Shown here: positions 1-6,227 of the stretch, piece by piece
Position numbering within the stretch: position 1 is the first letter of the stretch
Layout: every line of letters starts with the position of its first letter
NCBI GenBank assembly: GCA_013812565.1
Contig: JACCTF010000845.1
Span: 1-6,227, forward strand
Source: Pyrinomonadaceae bacterium
GTDB lineage: Bacteria > Acidobacteriota > Blastocatellia > Pyrinomonadales > Pyrinomonadaceae
DNA: 6,227 nucleotides
Direction of reading: 5' to 3'
The notes under the pieces: model-generated
Told to the model about the DNA's origin: nothing
What the model saw: the letters and a program-made list of their open reading frames with translations, nothing else
Database searches by the model: none
Position numbers and translations under genes: made by a program

Positions 1-872
1 TTCATCACGATGTAGATTGCGGCAACCAAGATGATCGAAAGCAGCACCGCGCGCGGGATGGTGCGTCCGGGGTCGCGCACCTCGCCGCCGAAATAACAGA
101 CGTTGTAATAACCCCAGTAGTCGTAAACGGCAATCAAGAGCGCGGCTCCGAGGCCGGTGAAAAAGTCGGGCGTCAGCTCAAACGCGTTCGGCGGAAAATC
201 GAAAGCGAGTTGGGAGTCGAAGTGCCACAACCCGGAGCCGATGATCCACACAATCGTTATCATCACGCCGACCCACAGCAGATTCGAGAAGCGCTCGATG
301 ATCGTGATCTTGCGGTAAAGGAGAAACACCGCGAACAGACACGTGCCGATAGCGACGAACGTTCCGAGCGTCGCCAGCACCGTGGCATCGATTTGCCCGA
401 CGATTGGTAACGGCAGTCGCAGGTTCTGCTCGAAGATCGTTCGGTTGAGTGACGGGAAAGCGTAAGTCGCGTATGAGGCGAAGCCGATGCAGCCGGAAGC
501 GATGGAGAGCGGCGCGCTGAAGGTGAGTTGCCAAATGAAGAGAAACGACATCATGCGTCCGAGCTTTGATGGATTGTAAATCTCGTTCAAATAACGATAG
601 GCTCCGCCCGAACCGGGCAGCGCCGCGCCCAATTCCGCCCAGACAAGTCCGTCGCAAATGACAAGCACTGCGCCGAAAATCCAACCGAGCATCGCCTGTG
701 GGCCGTTCATCGCCGCGATGATCAGCGGGATGGTGATGAAGGGGCCGACGCCGATCATGTCGATCATGTTGAGCGTCGTCGCACCCGTGAGGCCCACGCC
801 GCGGATCAGTTGCGAAGAATCTTCGCCGCCCGGTTGGGCGTCAGGTAATTGCGGTGCTCCTTGAATTGCCAT
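1..872 (-). CDS. APC-superfamily amino acid permease, N-terminal 290 codons (3' end outside window)
   Basis: Inner-membrane secondary transporter of the amino acid-polyamine-organocation superfamily (COG0531-like), probably taking up an amino acid or related amine. Translation from the ATG at 872 stays open to the window edge. Residues 1-25 are a polar cytoplasmic tail. TM1 (about 28-53) carries MIGVGPFITIP, the counterpart of the family's unwound glycine-rich substrate motif. TM2 leads into AELGAALPGSGGAYRYL (79-95), a conserved APC signature. Hydrophobic segments follow near 105-138, 165-186 and 198-215. YDYWGYYNVCYFGGEVRDPG (250-269) followed by RTIPRA matches the TM6 region and the conserved loop after it. 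Family members are usually 430-500 residues, so about 60% is present. No good Shine-Dalgarno sequence precedes the ATG, but no better in-frame start was found. It lies 169 bases downstream of the receptor gene on the same strand. The family is secure; the substrate is unknown. Confidence 0.93.
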   Translation of the reverse strand, partial: MAIQGAPQLPDAQPGGEDSSQLIRGVGLTGATTLNMIDMIGVGPFITIPLIIAAMNGPQAMLGWIFGAVLVICDGLVWAELGAALPGSGGAYRYLNEIYNPSKLGRMMSFLFIWQLTFSAPLSIASGCIGFASYATYAFPSLNRTIFEQNLRLPLPIVGQIDATVLATLGTFVAIGTCLFAVFLLYRKITIIERFSNLLWVGVMITIVWIIGSGLWHFDSQLAFDFPPNAFELTPDFFTGLGAALLIAVYDYWGYYNVCYFGGEVRDPGRTIPRAVLLSIILVAAIYIVM

Positions 873-907
873 TAGTAAAGTGGAGGATGATCGTCCGCGG
901 CAACAGA

Positions 908-1007
908 TTAGCCACAGAGGCACAGAGACACAGAGATAAAACTAATGATAGTGAAAAGATGCTTTGGTTTTTAATGTTTCGCGTGCTCTCTGTGCCTCTG
1001 TGGCTAA
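908..1007. repeat. 100-base inverted repeat with perfect 21-base arms
   Basis: The arms at 908-928 and 987-1007 are exact reverse complements over 21 bases. The left arm starts TTAGCCACAGAGG. The spacer is 58 bases. Inside it, 938-945 can pair with 964-971 (seven Watson-Crick pairs and one G-T), which would make a nested hairpin. The element fills most of the gap between receptor and permease. A transcript of either strand would fold strongly, so it could end, protect or separate the two mRNAs. No T-tract follows the stem on the minus strand, so it is not a classic intrinsic terminator. From memory, CACAGAG-type repeats of this kind occur dispersed in many environmental bacterial genomes; that was not checked here. 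No open reading frame of interest lies within it. Confidence 0.85.
913..936 (+). repeat. Three tandem 8-base units (CACAGAGR)
   Basis: CACAGAGG is followed directly by two copies of CACAGAGA. The first two units lie within the left arm of the larger inverted repeat and the third extends into its spacer. The right arm matches only the first two units, so the third is not mirrored. This looks like unit expansion on one side of the element. Confidence 0.8.
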
Positions 1008-1041
1008 GTTTTCCGTTTGTACCAATCCTGTGAGTTTCGAT

Positions 1042-4002
1042 TTAGAAGTTGAACTTAAAGCCGAGTTGGAATTGACGGCTATCAAGCGAAACCGGATTCC
1101 TCGTTGTGAAATCCGGCAGCGGCGCAATCAAGCTGCCGTCTGGATTTACAGGGATGCCTGCCCCGTTTACTTGAAAGATACTTTTGCGGTTGAAGAGGTT
1201 GACGAACTCGCCAAAAATCTCGGCATTAAACCTTTCCGAAAAGCGAACGAATCTTGAATAGCGTAGATCGACGTTGAATTGGTTTGGTGCGCGCCCCGTG
1301 TTGCGACCGATGAACAGCGGACGGTCTGCGCCGGTCGTCACGCCATCGTTGTTTAAGTCACGATTAGCCGTGATGTTAAAAATTTCGCCGCTGTTGGCAG
1401 TTGTGATAATCCCTATCTGATTGTCGTTGATCAAGCGCCGCAGAAAGCGATTCTCTATCTCAAATGTCGAACGCCCGACAAAGCTCAAGACAAAGGTGTG
1501 ACGCTGGTCGGCAAGTGAGTTGCCTCGGTCGCGGCGACGGTTTGTCGGATCAGACAGAAACACAGACGTTGTGTTTGCCACGACCGCGACAAGGTTCTGT
1601 TCAGGCGCATCGTCGATGGCATGTGAGTAGGTGTAGTTCGCGCTCAATTGATAACCGTTAGCAAACCGCTTGTTGAGCGAAAGCGTTCCAGCCGTGTAGT
1701 CAGAGGTTCCGACGGATTCAACGATGAGCACACGGTTAAAGTTTGGCAAAAGGAATCTGCTCGTGTCGTTGAGGTCTGTGCTAAAAACGGGTCTTCCATC
1801 GGCGAGCGTTCTCAGTGGATTAATCGGATTAATGTTGCGATAGACGGGAAGATGCGTACCGCGCGAATGAATAAAGCCGAGCGTCACCGAGAGGTTCTGT
1901 GACAGCGCTTGCTCTATTTGAAAATTAGTATGGAAAGCGACGAGATTCTCATAATCGGGAGCGACGGTGTCGATGCTCTGCTTGATGTTGGGCTGGGCGC
2001 TGAGCCTGTTAGGAAAAGCCGGCGCGCCTGCTTGACCCGGGCTGAGACTGAAATTGGGAAAGCGTGTTCCATTGTTTTGCAGTGCGCGCAGGTAAATGTC
2101 CAAGAGCGGTGCTTCATAGTAAAGCCCGGCGCTCGTGCGCACGACGGTCGGCAGTCGGCCCTCACGCAAGCCGTAGACGATGCCGAGACGCGGAGCAAAA
2201 TTGCTTTTGTCAACGCGGAAGTTGCGCGAGAGTTCAAGCGGCGAAAGGGGGTCGGCCTGCGGCACGTCGTATAGATCGTAACGAAGGCCGTAGTTGATCT
2301 TTAGACGCGGCGTCACCTTCCAATCATCTTGCGCGAAGAACTGATAAAAGATTGAGCTGTAGTCGATGTTCGGTTCTCCGAGCGTTTCATCAAAGCGTGT
2401 GTAGCCGCGCGGGTTAGTGCCGCTCACCGCCGCTCCATAGGCGGCAATGTTCGGAAATGTGTAGCCGGCAAAAACTCCTGACCGCCGCGTGTCGTCGATC
2501 AGATTGAAGCCTGCGCCGAACTTCATGGTGTGGCTGCCGCGCGTGAACGTAAGGTTGTCGAGCAGTTGATTCGAAGTTTCAAGCGGCAGAATCGTATTCG
2601 CATCAGGAGGCTCGCCGAATGAGGCGATGCCGGAGATGATCACGGCAGGAGCGGTGCTGGAATTTTCGTTTGCGTTGTTGCGCGAGTTGCGGCGCGCATA
2701 CTGGTAACGCAACTCATTCAAGAGCGTCGGCGAAAACGTCGAGATCAATTGGACGCCAACCGAATCGGAAGCGTCTAAGAAATCCGTGGTGCGTTCAAGC
2801 GTCGTCAGCCCGCCGCCGTTGTTGTTTATGATTGCGTTGCGAAACAGATTGACTCTGCCGACAAGACGCTGCTGATCTGTGATTTGAACATCGGTGCGTG
2901 CGATATAGAAAGTTGATTTCGAGGGAATCGAATAAACGTCGGGGAAAGCGTTCGGGCTTACGCCCAATGCAATCAGCGCCTGGCGATTAGCCGGACTAAC
3001 GGTGATGATGCGTCCCGGTTCGCCGCCGAGATCACGCTGCACTCTTTCAAAACCCGTATAGAACTGCCAGCGATCCCGGATGATCGGCCCGCCTATCGCT
3101 GCCGTGAAATTATCAACCTTCGTCGCTGGTTTGGAGGTCGGAGGCAAACCGAACTGACGCGCCGAAAAGCTTGGGCGTCGAAAACGATAACTAATCGAGC
3201 CGCGATAATCGTTCGTGCCTGCGGGCGTCACGGCGTTGAAGATGATGCCGGGCGTGTTGCCGAACTCCGGCGCAAAACCGTTGGTAACGAGTTGTACTTC
3301 GCTGACGAAGACTTCCGAGATCGGCATCAAGCGAATCCCGGCGCGGTCGGCTTGCGTGTTGTTGTTGCCATCGAGTTGATAGTTGGCGCGACGCGCATAG
3401 CCGTTGGCGTTGATGCGCGGCACACCGAACTCGGAGTTGGGTCGGCCTGTGACGTTGGCTTGCAACAAACCGAAGTTGTAGGGATTGCGTGAGACGAGCG
3501 GCAGGTTGCGAACTTCGCGTTCGTTGAGCACACGGCCTAAATCTATCTTGGCAACATCGGCGATGGGCGCGTCGCTCGTGATGGTCACGGTTTCCGCAAC
3601 TCCGCCGGGTTCGAGCACAAGCGCAATCGTGGCGGTTTGACCGGTCGCGAGCGTGATGCCTTCGCGCACAAGCCGTTTGAAATTTACAGCTTCGACCGAC
3701 ACGCGGTAAGTACCGAGCGGCAAAAGCGGCGCGCGGTACACTCCGCCGTCGTCGCTTGCAACCGTGCGCGTGGCGCCTGTTTCAATATTTGTGATGGTGA
3801 TCGAACCGCCCGGAATAGACGCGCCGGCGGCATCCGTCACAGTGCCTTCGATTTGACCATTCAAAGCTTGTGATTGCGCAAGGACACTTGCACTTGCGCC
3901 GAGCAGGATGGATAGAGAACAAACAAGCACGCAGACAGATAAGCTAAAGCAGCAAATGCTAGTTGCTGCTTTGCCACGCAAAGCGAATAAAAACACCGGC
4001 AT
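1042..4002 (-). CDS. TonB-dependent receptor, Oar-like, with N-terminal carboxypeptidase-regulatory-like domain
   Basis: Outer-membrane beta-barrel predicted to import a ligand with TonB energy, or to act in surface binding as Oar-type proteins may. The form from the ATG at 4002 has 986 residues. Residues 1-42 are a signal peptide with a basic start, a hydrophobic core rich in Cys and Leu, and a likely cut at VLA|QS. Residues 47-130 are a CarboxypepD_reg fold (IEGTVTDAAGASIPGGSITI, then GGVYRAPLLPLGTYRVSVEA). The plug spans about 150-262 (RRANYQLDGNNNT at 205-217, APEFGNTPG at 244-252). The barrel follows, including GGPIIRDRWQFYTGFE and late strands with FGEFVNLFNRKSIF. It ends in GFKFNF, the terminal aromatic residue expected for BAM-assembled barrels. 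An in-frame GTG at 4110 would add 36 residues, mostly polar, ahead of the signal peptide, which makes it less likely although GGAG lies upstream of it. The ligand cannot be inferred. Confidence 0.94.
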   Translation of the reverse strand: MPVFLFALRGKAATSICCFSLSVCVLVCSLSILLGASASVLAQSQALNGQIEGTVTDAAGASIPGGSITITNIETGATRTVASDDGGVYRAPLLPLGTYRVSVEAVNFKRLVREGITLATGQTATIALVLEPGGVAETVTITSDAPIADVAKIDLGRVLNEREVRNLPLVSRNPYNFGLLQANVTGRPNSEFGVPRINANGYARRANYQLDGNNNTQADRAGIRLMPISEVFVSEVQLVTNGFAPEFGNTPGIIFNAVTPAGTNDYRGSISYRFRRPSFSARQFGLPPTSKPATKVDNFTAAIGGPIIRDRWQFYTGFERVQRDLGGEPGRIITVSPANRQALIALGVSPNAFPDVYSIPSKSTFYIARTDVQITDQQRLVGRVNLFRNAIINNNGGGLTTLERTTDFLDASDSVGVQLISTFSPTLLNELRYQYARRNSRNNANENSSTAPAVIISGIASFGEPPDANTILPLETSNQLLDNLTFTRGSHTMKFGAGFNLIDDTRRSGVFAGYTFPNIAAYGAAVSGTNPRGYTRFDETLGEPNIDYSSIFYQFFAQDDWKVTPRLKINYGLRYDLYDVPQADPLSPLELSRNFRVDKSNFAPRLGIVYGLREGRLPTVVRTSAGLYYEAPLLDIYLRALQNNGTRFPNFSLSPGQAGAPAFPNRLSAQPNIKQSIDTVAPDYENLVAFHTNFQIEQALSQNLSVTLGFIHSRGTHLPVYRNINPINPLRTLADGRPVFSTDLNDTSRFLLPNFNRVLIVESVGTSDYTAGTLSLNKRFANGYQLSANYTYSHAIDDAPEQNLVAVVANTTSVFLSDPTNRRRDRGNSLADQRHTFVLSFVGRSTFEIENRFLRRLINDNQIGIITTANSGEIFNITANRDLNNDGVTTGADRPLFIGRNTGRAPNQFNVDLRYSRFVRFSERFNAEIFGEFVNLFNRKSIFQVNGAGIPVNPDGSLIAPLPDFTTRNPVSLDSRQFQLGFKFNF

Positions 4003-4011
4003 GTGTATTGG

Positions 4012-4017
4012 CTCACC
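4012..4017 (-). promoter_or_regulatory. Candidate ribosome binding site for the receptor ATG at 4002
   Basis: The minus strand reads GGTGAG, 9 bases before the ATG. It is an imperfect Shine-Dalgarno match at good spacing and supports the start that gives a clean signal peptide. The rival GTG at 4110 has GGAG (4122-4125) 11 bases upstream, so ribosome sites alone do not settle the start. Confidence 0.35.
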
Positions 4018-4022
4018 AGCGC

Positions 4023-4034
4023 GTGATTGATCAC
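4023..4034. promoter_or_regulatory. Short palindrome GTGAT-TG-ATCAC upstream of the receptor
   Basis: Perfect 5-base arms flank a 2-base centre, 20 bases upstream of the receptor ATG at 4002. The position and symmetry would suit a dimeric repressor site. A 12-base palindrome can arise by chance, and it would be coding sequence if the GTG at 4110 were the true start. The rest of the 158-base gap (4003-4160) shows no convincing -35/-10 pair and no clear terminator after the VanZ gene. Confidence 0.2.
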
Positions 4035-4160
4035 TTTCGAGTAAGGGAGTACAGCACTCTTGCTCATTCAAATAGTTGCTGCAAATAGCCGTCACCCACG
4101 GAATGTTCACTTCTTTGGAATCTCCACTGATCCAACTAGAGGGTTGTCGGCAGGGCCTGT

Positions 4161-4646
4161 TTACCGCCTGTAATACTGATGCCAGAACCCTAGCGCCATG
4201 AGTGCGGCTGTTCCACCTGCGATGTCGATAAAACTATCATGAATTGATCCGGTGCGCGAAGAGGCAAAGGTTTGATGGTATTCGTCAAGCAGCGCGTAAG
4301 CTGTGACTAAAAGAAAAGAAAGCGCCAGCCATCTTTGTCGAAGCAGGTTCAGGGATGAAGTCAGAAAAGCGCGTGCGGCGAGAAGCGCGAGCACCGCGTA
4401 TTCGGCGAAGTGTGCGCATTTACGCACCATGAAGTGGGCGAAAGCTAATTGGTTTTCGTTGATGTCGGGAAATAACAATAGAAGCGCCGGGCCGATAAAG
4501 CGCGAAGTGTTTGAGGCTGACATACTGTCAGTTGAAGCATAGAAGATCAGCACGAGCCAGAGCACAAGGGGGCCATAACGCCAAAGTCGCTCACGCATCT
4601 TCCACGCGCTAAACCCGGATTGTTGCCTTCTGTTTGCCCAGGCCAT
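4161..4646 (-). CDS. VanZ-family membrane protein
   Basis: A 161-residue integral inner-membrane protein of the VanZ-like family (PF04892 type). The basic N-terminus is followed by TM1 at about 24-42 (GPLVLWLVLIFYAST). The conserved block RKCAHFAEYAVLALLAARAF (74-93) begins TM2. Then come a third hydrophobic stretch (LALSFLLVTAYALLDEYHQTF) and a last helix after RTGSIHDSFIDIAGG. The RK-x2-HF-x-EY and DE-x-HQ...R-x-GS-x-HD-x4-DIAGG pattern is diagnostic. VanZ itself gives low teicoplanin resistance in enterococci; the role of most relatives is unknown, so no resistance function is claimed. The chosen ATG at 4646 has a weak ribosome site; an ATG at 4598 (residue 17) is the alternative and keeps all helices. 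It starts just after the atp terminator, so it needs readthrough or a promoter overlapping that region. Confidence 0.88.
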   Translation of the reverse strand: MAWANRRQQSGFSAWKMRERLWRYGPLVLWLVLIFYASTDSMSASNTSRFIGPALLLLFPDINENQLAFAHFMVRKCAHFAEYAVLALLAARAFLTSSLNLLRQRWLALSFLLVTAYALLDEYHQTFASSRTGSIHDSFIDIAGGTAALMALGFWHQYYRR

Positions 4647-4656
4647 CTTTATCGCA

Positions 4657-4693
4657 TTAAAACAAAAGGGAAGCTACTTGCGCTGCTTCCCTT
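4657..4693 (-). terminator. Rho-independent terminator after atpG
   Basis: On the minus strand a perfect 9-base stem, AAGGGAAGC (4693-4685) with GCTTCCCTT (4674-4666), encloses a 10-base loop. The T-rich run TTGTTTT follows directly. It begins 27 bases beyond the atpG stop and ends about 10 bases before the VanZ ATG. It marks the 3' end of the atp transcript. Confidence 0.85.
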
Positions 4694-4720
4694 CACTACT
4701 TCTTCTGTTGCAAACGATTC

Positions 4721-5635
4721 TCAACGCGCCGCTGCCGCTGAGCCTGAAACTATTTCGATGATCTCTGTAGTAATCCGCGCTTGACGTATGCGGTTCATGT
4801 TAAGCGTGAGCGTGTTGATTAACTCGCCAGCGTTCTTTGACGCCGCATCCATGGCTGTCATCCGCGCGCCTTGTTCTGAAGCAATAGACTCAAGCAGCGC
4901 GCGGTAGATCTGTGTCTCAACAAAACGCGGCAACAAGCGGCTGAAAATATCCTCAGGCGACTGCTCGTAAATATAATCAACAAGCGTGAGTGGTTGTACT
5001 CCCTGTGCTCCCTCTCTTCCGGGTGCCGCACTGTCTGCATTCTCTTCAACACGCGCGACCGGCAACAGTTGTTCGACCACAACGCGCTGTTGAATCACAG
5101 ACTTGAATTCATTGTAAATAATAAAGACCTTGTCTAACTCTTTATCTTCTGAAAAACGCTTGATAACCGCGTGGGCAACATTAACCGCTTCCTCATACTC
5201 AACGCGGCCACTGCCGGTTAATCCGATGTACTCTCCGCTGATTGTCATGTTGCGTCGGCGAAAGAAGTCTCGACCTTTGCGCCCCGCCACCAGCATTTCG
5301 AGTTGCTTGCCTTCGTGCTGACGCAAGAAAACTTGAGCGGCTTTAATAATGTTCGTATTGAAGGCACCGCACAAACCTTTGTCTGCCGTAACCAGGATGA
5401 CCAAGTACCGTTCGTCGCCGCGACTATCAAGCAGTGGATGATGAAAGTCTTCACGCTCGCGCGCCGCGAGTTCCGTGAGCACTTCCGTCATCTTGTTCGC
5501 AAAGGGTCTGGCCGCCACGACGCGATCTTGCGCGCGTTTTAACTTCGCCGCCGAGACCATCTTCATCGCTTTGGTGATCTGCTGCGTGTTCTTGACGGAT
5601 TTGATCCGGCGACGTATGTCGAGAAGGTTTGCCAT
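4721..5635 (-). CDS. atpG: F1 ATP synthase gamma subunit
   Basis: Central rotor shaft of the F-type ATP synthase, which turns inside the alpha3-beta3 ring and couples proton flow through Fo to ATP synthesis on the cytoplasmic face. It is 304 residues, a little longer than the usual 285-295. The N-terminal helix has the family signature region IRRRIKSVKNTQQITKAMKM (7-26) and continues through VSAAKLKRAQ. The Rossmann-like middle contains VTADKGLCGAFNTN (82-95). The C-terminal helix contains LTLNMNRIRQARITTEIIEI (276-295). The extra length is mainly a polar loop at about 196-213 (EENADSAAPGREGAQG), in a part of the family that varies. The C-terminal signature normally reads ITTEIIEIVSGAxA; here a Ser follows the Gly (SGSAAAAR). 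It starts 22 bases after the atpA stop and ends in an intrinsic terminator, so it is the last gene of this operon. Confidence 0.98.
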   Translation of the reverse strand: MANLLDIRRRIKSVKNTQQITKAMKMVSAAKLKRAQDRVVAARPFANKMTEVLTELAAREREDFHHPLLDSRGDERYLVILVTADKGLCGAFNTNIIKAAQVFLRQHEGKQLEMLVAGRKGRDFFRRRNMTISGEYIGLTGSGRVEYEEAVNVAHAVIKRFSEDKELDKVFIIYNEFKSVIQQRVVVEQLLPVARVEENADSAAPGREGAQGVQPLTLVDYIYEQSPEDIFSRLLPRFVETQIYRALLESIASEQGARMTAMDAASKNAGELINTLTLNMNRIRQARITTEIIEIVSGSAAAAR

Positions 5636-5648
5636 CGTCGTTTATAAA

Positions 5649-5654
5649 CCCTCT
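5649..5654 (-). promoter_or_regulatory. Likely ribosome binding site of atpG
   Basis: AGAGGG on the minus strand lies in the 22-base gap between the atpA stop and the atpG ATG. The 13-base spacing to the ATG is longer than ideal. It supports the ATG at 5635, which also gives the standard MANLLDIRRRI start of gamma subunits. Confidence 0.45.
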
Positions 5655-5657
5655 ATG

Positions 5658-6227
5658 TTACACGCCGACTGTCGCGGGTGTTTTAGTTATTACCGGTGTG
5701 CTTGTAGCCGAAGCGGTTCCCGAAGATGGTGGTGTGCCGTTACCTCGCTGCCGTTGCTCAAGCGTAGTTGTGGTTTCGTTGAAGTTGCGTTTGAAGTCTG
5801 TGACGACCTGCTTCAGATCGTTTTTAATCTCATCACTCAAGGCCTTCTTCTCACGGATGTTCTGTAACAAGCCGGGATTCGAGTTTTCGACAAAGCGCAA
5901 AAATTCCAATTCAAAGCGACGCACCTGCTCCACAGGGATGTCATCCAGGTATCCATTGGTCCCAGCCCAAATCACAAGCACCTGCTTTTCAACATCTATC
6001 GGTTGATACTGCGGTTGTTTCAGCAACTCCGTCAGGCGGCGGCCGCGCTCAAGCTGCGCTTGCGTTGTGCGATCAAGTTCTGAACCGAACTGGGCAAAAG
6101 CTTGCAATTCACGAAACTGCGCGAGATCGAGGCGGAGCGTTCCGGCAACTTGCTTCATCGCTTTGGTCTGCGCTGAACCGCCAACGCGCGACACACTGTT
6201 GCCGACGTTGATCGCCGGGCGGATGCC
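5658..6227 (-). CDS. atpA: F1 ATP synthase alpha subunit, C-terminal 189 residues (5' end outside window)
   Basis: Alpha subunit of the F1 catalytic head; alpha carries regulatory nucleotide sites and lends an arginine to the catalytic site on beta. The visible part opens with [17 protein letters not shown]. This includes the alpha/beta signature (P-A-I-N-x3-S-x-S) and the arginine finger in SVSRVGG (visible residue 14). The helical C-terminal domain follows: [17 protein letters not shown] (36-52), [16 protein letters not shown] (61-76) and the region up to DFKRNFNE. E. coli alpha ends close to this last point. Here about 40 more residues follow (about 150-189), rich in Thr, Ser and Pro, including [20 protein letters not shown], and ending TPATVGV. 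The frame is open to the window edge, so a start inside the window would be false. It is followed by atpG after 22 bases. Confidence 0.97.
   Translation of the reverse strand, partial: GIRPAINVGNSVSRVGGSAQTKAMKQVAGTLRLDLAQFRELQAFAQFGSELDRTTQAQLERGRRLTELLKQPQYQPIDVEKQVLVIWAGTNGYLDDIPVEQVRRFELEFLRFVENSNPGLLQNIREKKALSDEIKNDLKQVVTDFKRNFNETTTTLEQRQRGNGTPPSSGTASATSTPVITKTPATVGV

Noticed and set aside
178..684. 168-codon minus-strand open frame
   Set aside because: It overlaps the permease in another frame; its Arg/His-rich translation has no family features, whereas the permease frame has clear APC motifs.
913..936. Tandem octamers as a CRISPR remnant
   Set aside because: The units are 8 bases with no spacers between them, and no cas genes are present.
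908..1007. Inverted repeat as the ends of an insertion sequence
   Set aside because: Only 58 bases lie between the arms, there is no transposase, and no target duplication is visible at the outer edges.
964..1257. 97-codon plus-strand open frame across the inverted repeat and the receptor's 3' end
   Set aside because: It is largely antisense to the receptor C-terminus and begins in the repeat spacer; no ribosome site or recognisable domain.
1909..2297. Overlapping plus- and minus-strand frames of 77-121 codons inside the receptor gene
   Set aside because: They are other-frame readings of conserved barrel coding sequence and resemble no protein family.
3861..4067. 68-codon minus-strand frame overlapping the receptor's signal peptide, a possible leader peptide
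   Set aside because: It shares most of its bases with the receptor's signal peptide region in a shifted frame, has no clear ribosome site and ends well inside the receptor gene.
4141..4160. GC-rich bases after the VanZ stop as a terminator
   Set aside because: The only self-complementary stretch (CAGG-C-CCTG) has a one-base loop and no following T-run.
5475..6006. Two plus-strand frames of 125-130 codons opposite atpA and atpG
   Set aside because: They are antisense to well-supported ATP synthase genes, and the translations look like random Cys/Arg/Ser-rich sequence.

Overview
All the genes lie on the minus strand, so they read from the right end of the window to the left. The best guess at the source is Acidobacteriota, perhaps a Blastocatellia-like lineage. 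That rests on a roughly 1000-residue Oar-like outer-membrane receptor with an N-terminal carboxypeptidase-regulatory domain, a type that group carries in large numbers. The receptor and the ATP synthase genes make a diderm bacterium secure; the phylum is inference.

Layout in reading order. (1) 6227-5658 is the 3' part of atpA (F1 ATP synthase alpha), cut by the window edge, with the arginine-finger motif and an unusual Thr/Ser/Pro-rich C-terminal tail. (2) 5635-4721 is complete atpG (gamma subunit), 22 bases after atpA. (3) 4693-4657 is a strong intrinsic terminator that closes the atp transcript, so atpD and atpC do not follow atpG as in the classical order. (4) 4646-4161 is a small VanZ-family membrane protein. 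(5) 4002-1042 (possible longer form from a GTG at 4110) is the TonB-dependent receptor. (6) 1041-873 is an intergenic gap with a 100-base inverted repeat that has perfect 21-base arms and an 8-base tandem repeat. (7) 872-1 is the N-terminal 290 codons of an APC-superfamily amino acid permease, cut by the left edge.

The atp pair is one operon. VanZ, receptor and permease share a strand but are separated by gaps of 158 and 169 bases, so co-transcription is not evident. Receptor and permease could be successive outer- and inner-membrane uptake steps, but nothing in the sequence proves it. I see no defence system, CRISPR array, transposase, tRNA or rRNA. I find no convincing undescribed multigene system here; the most unusual items are the inverted repeat, the alpha-subunit tail and the split atp gene order.
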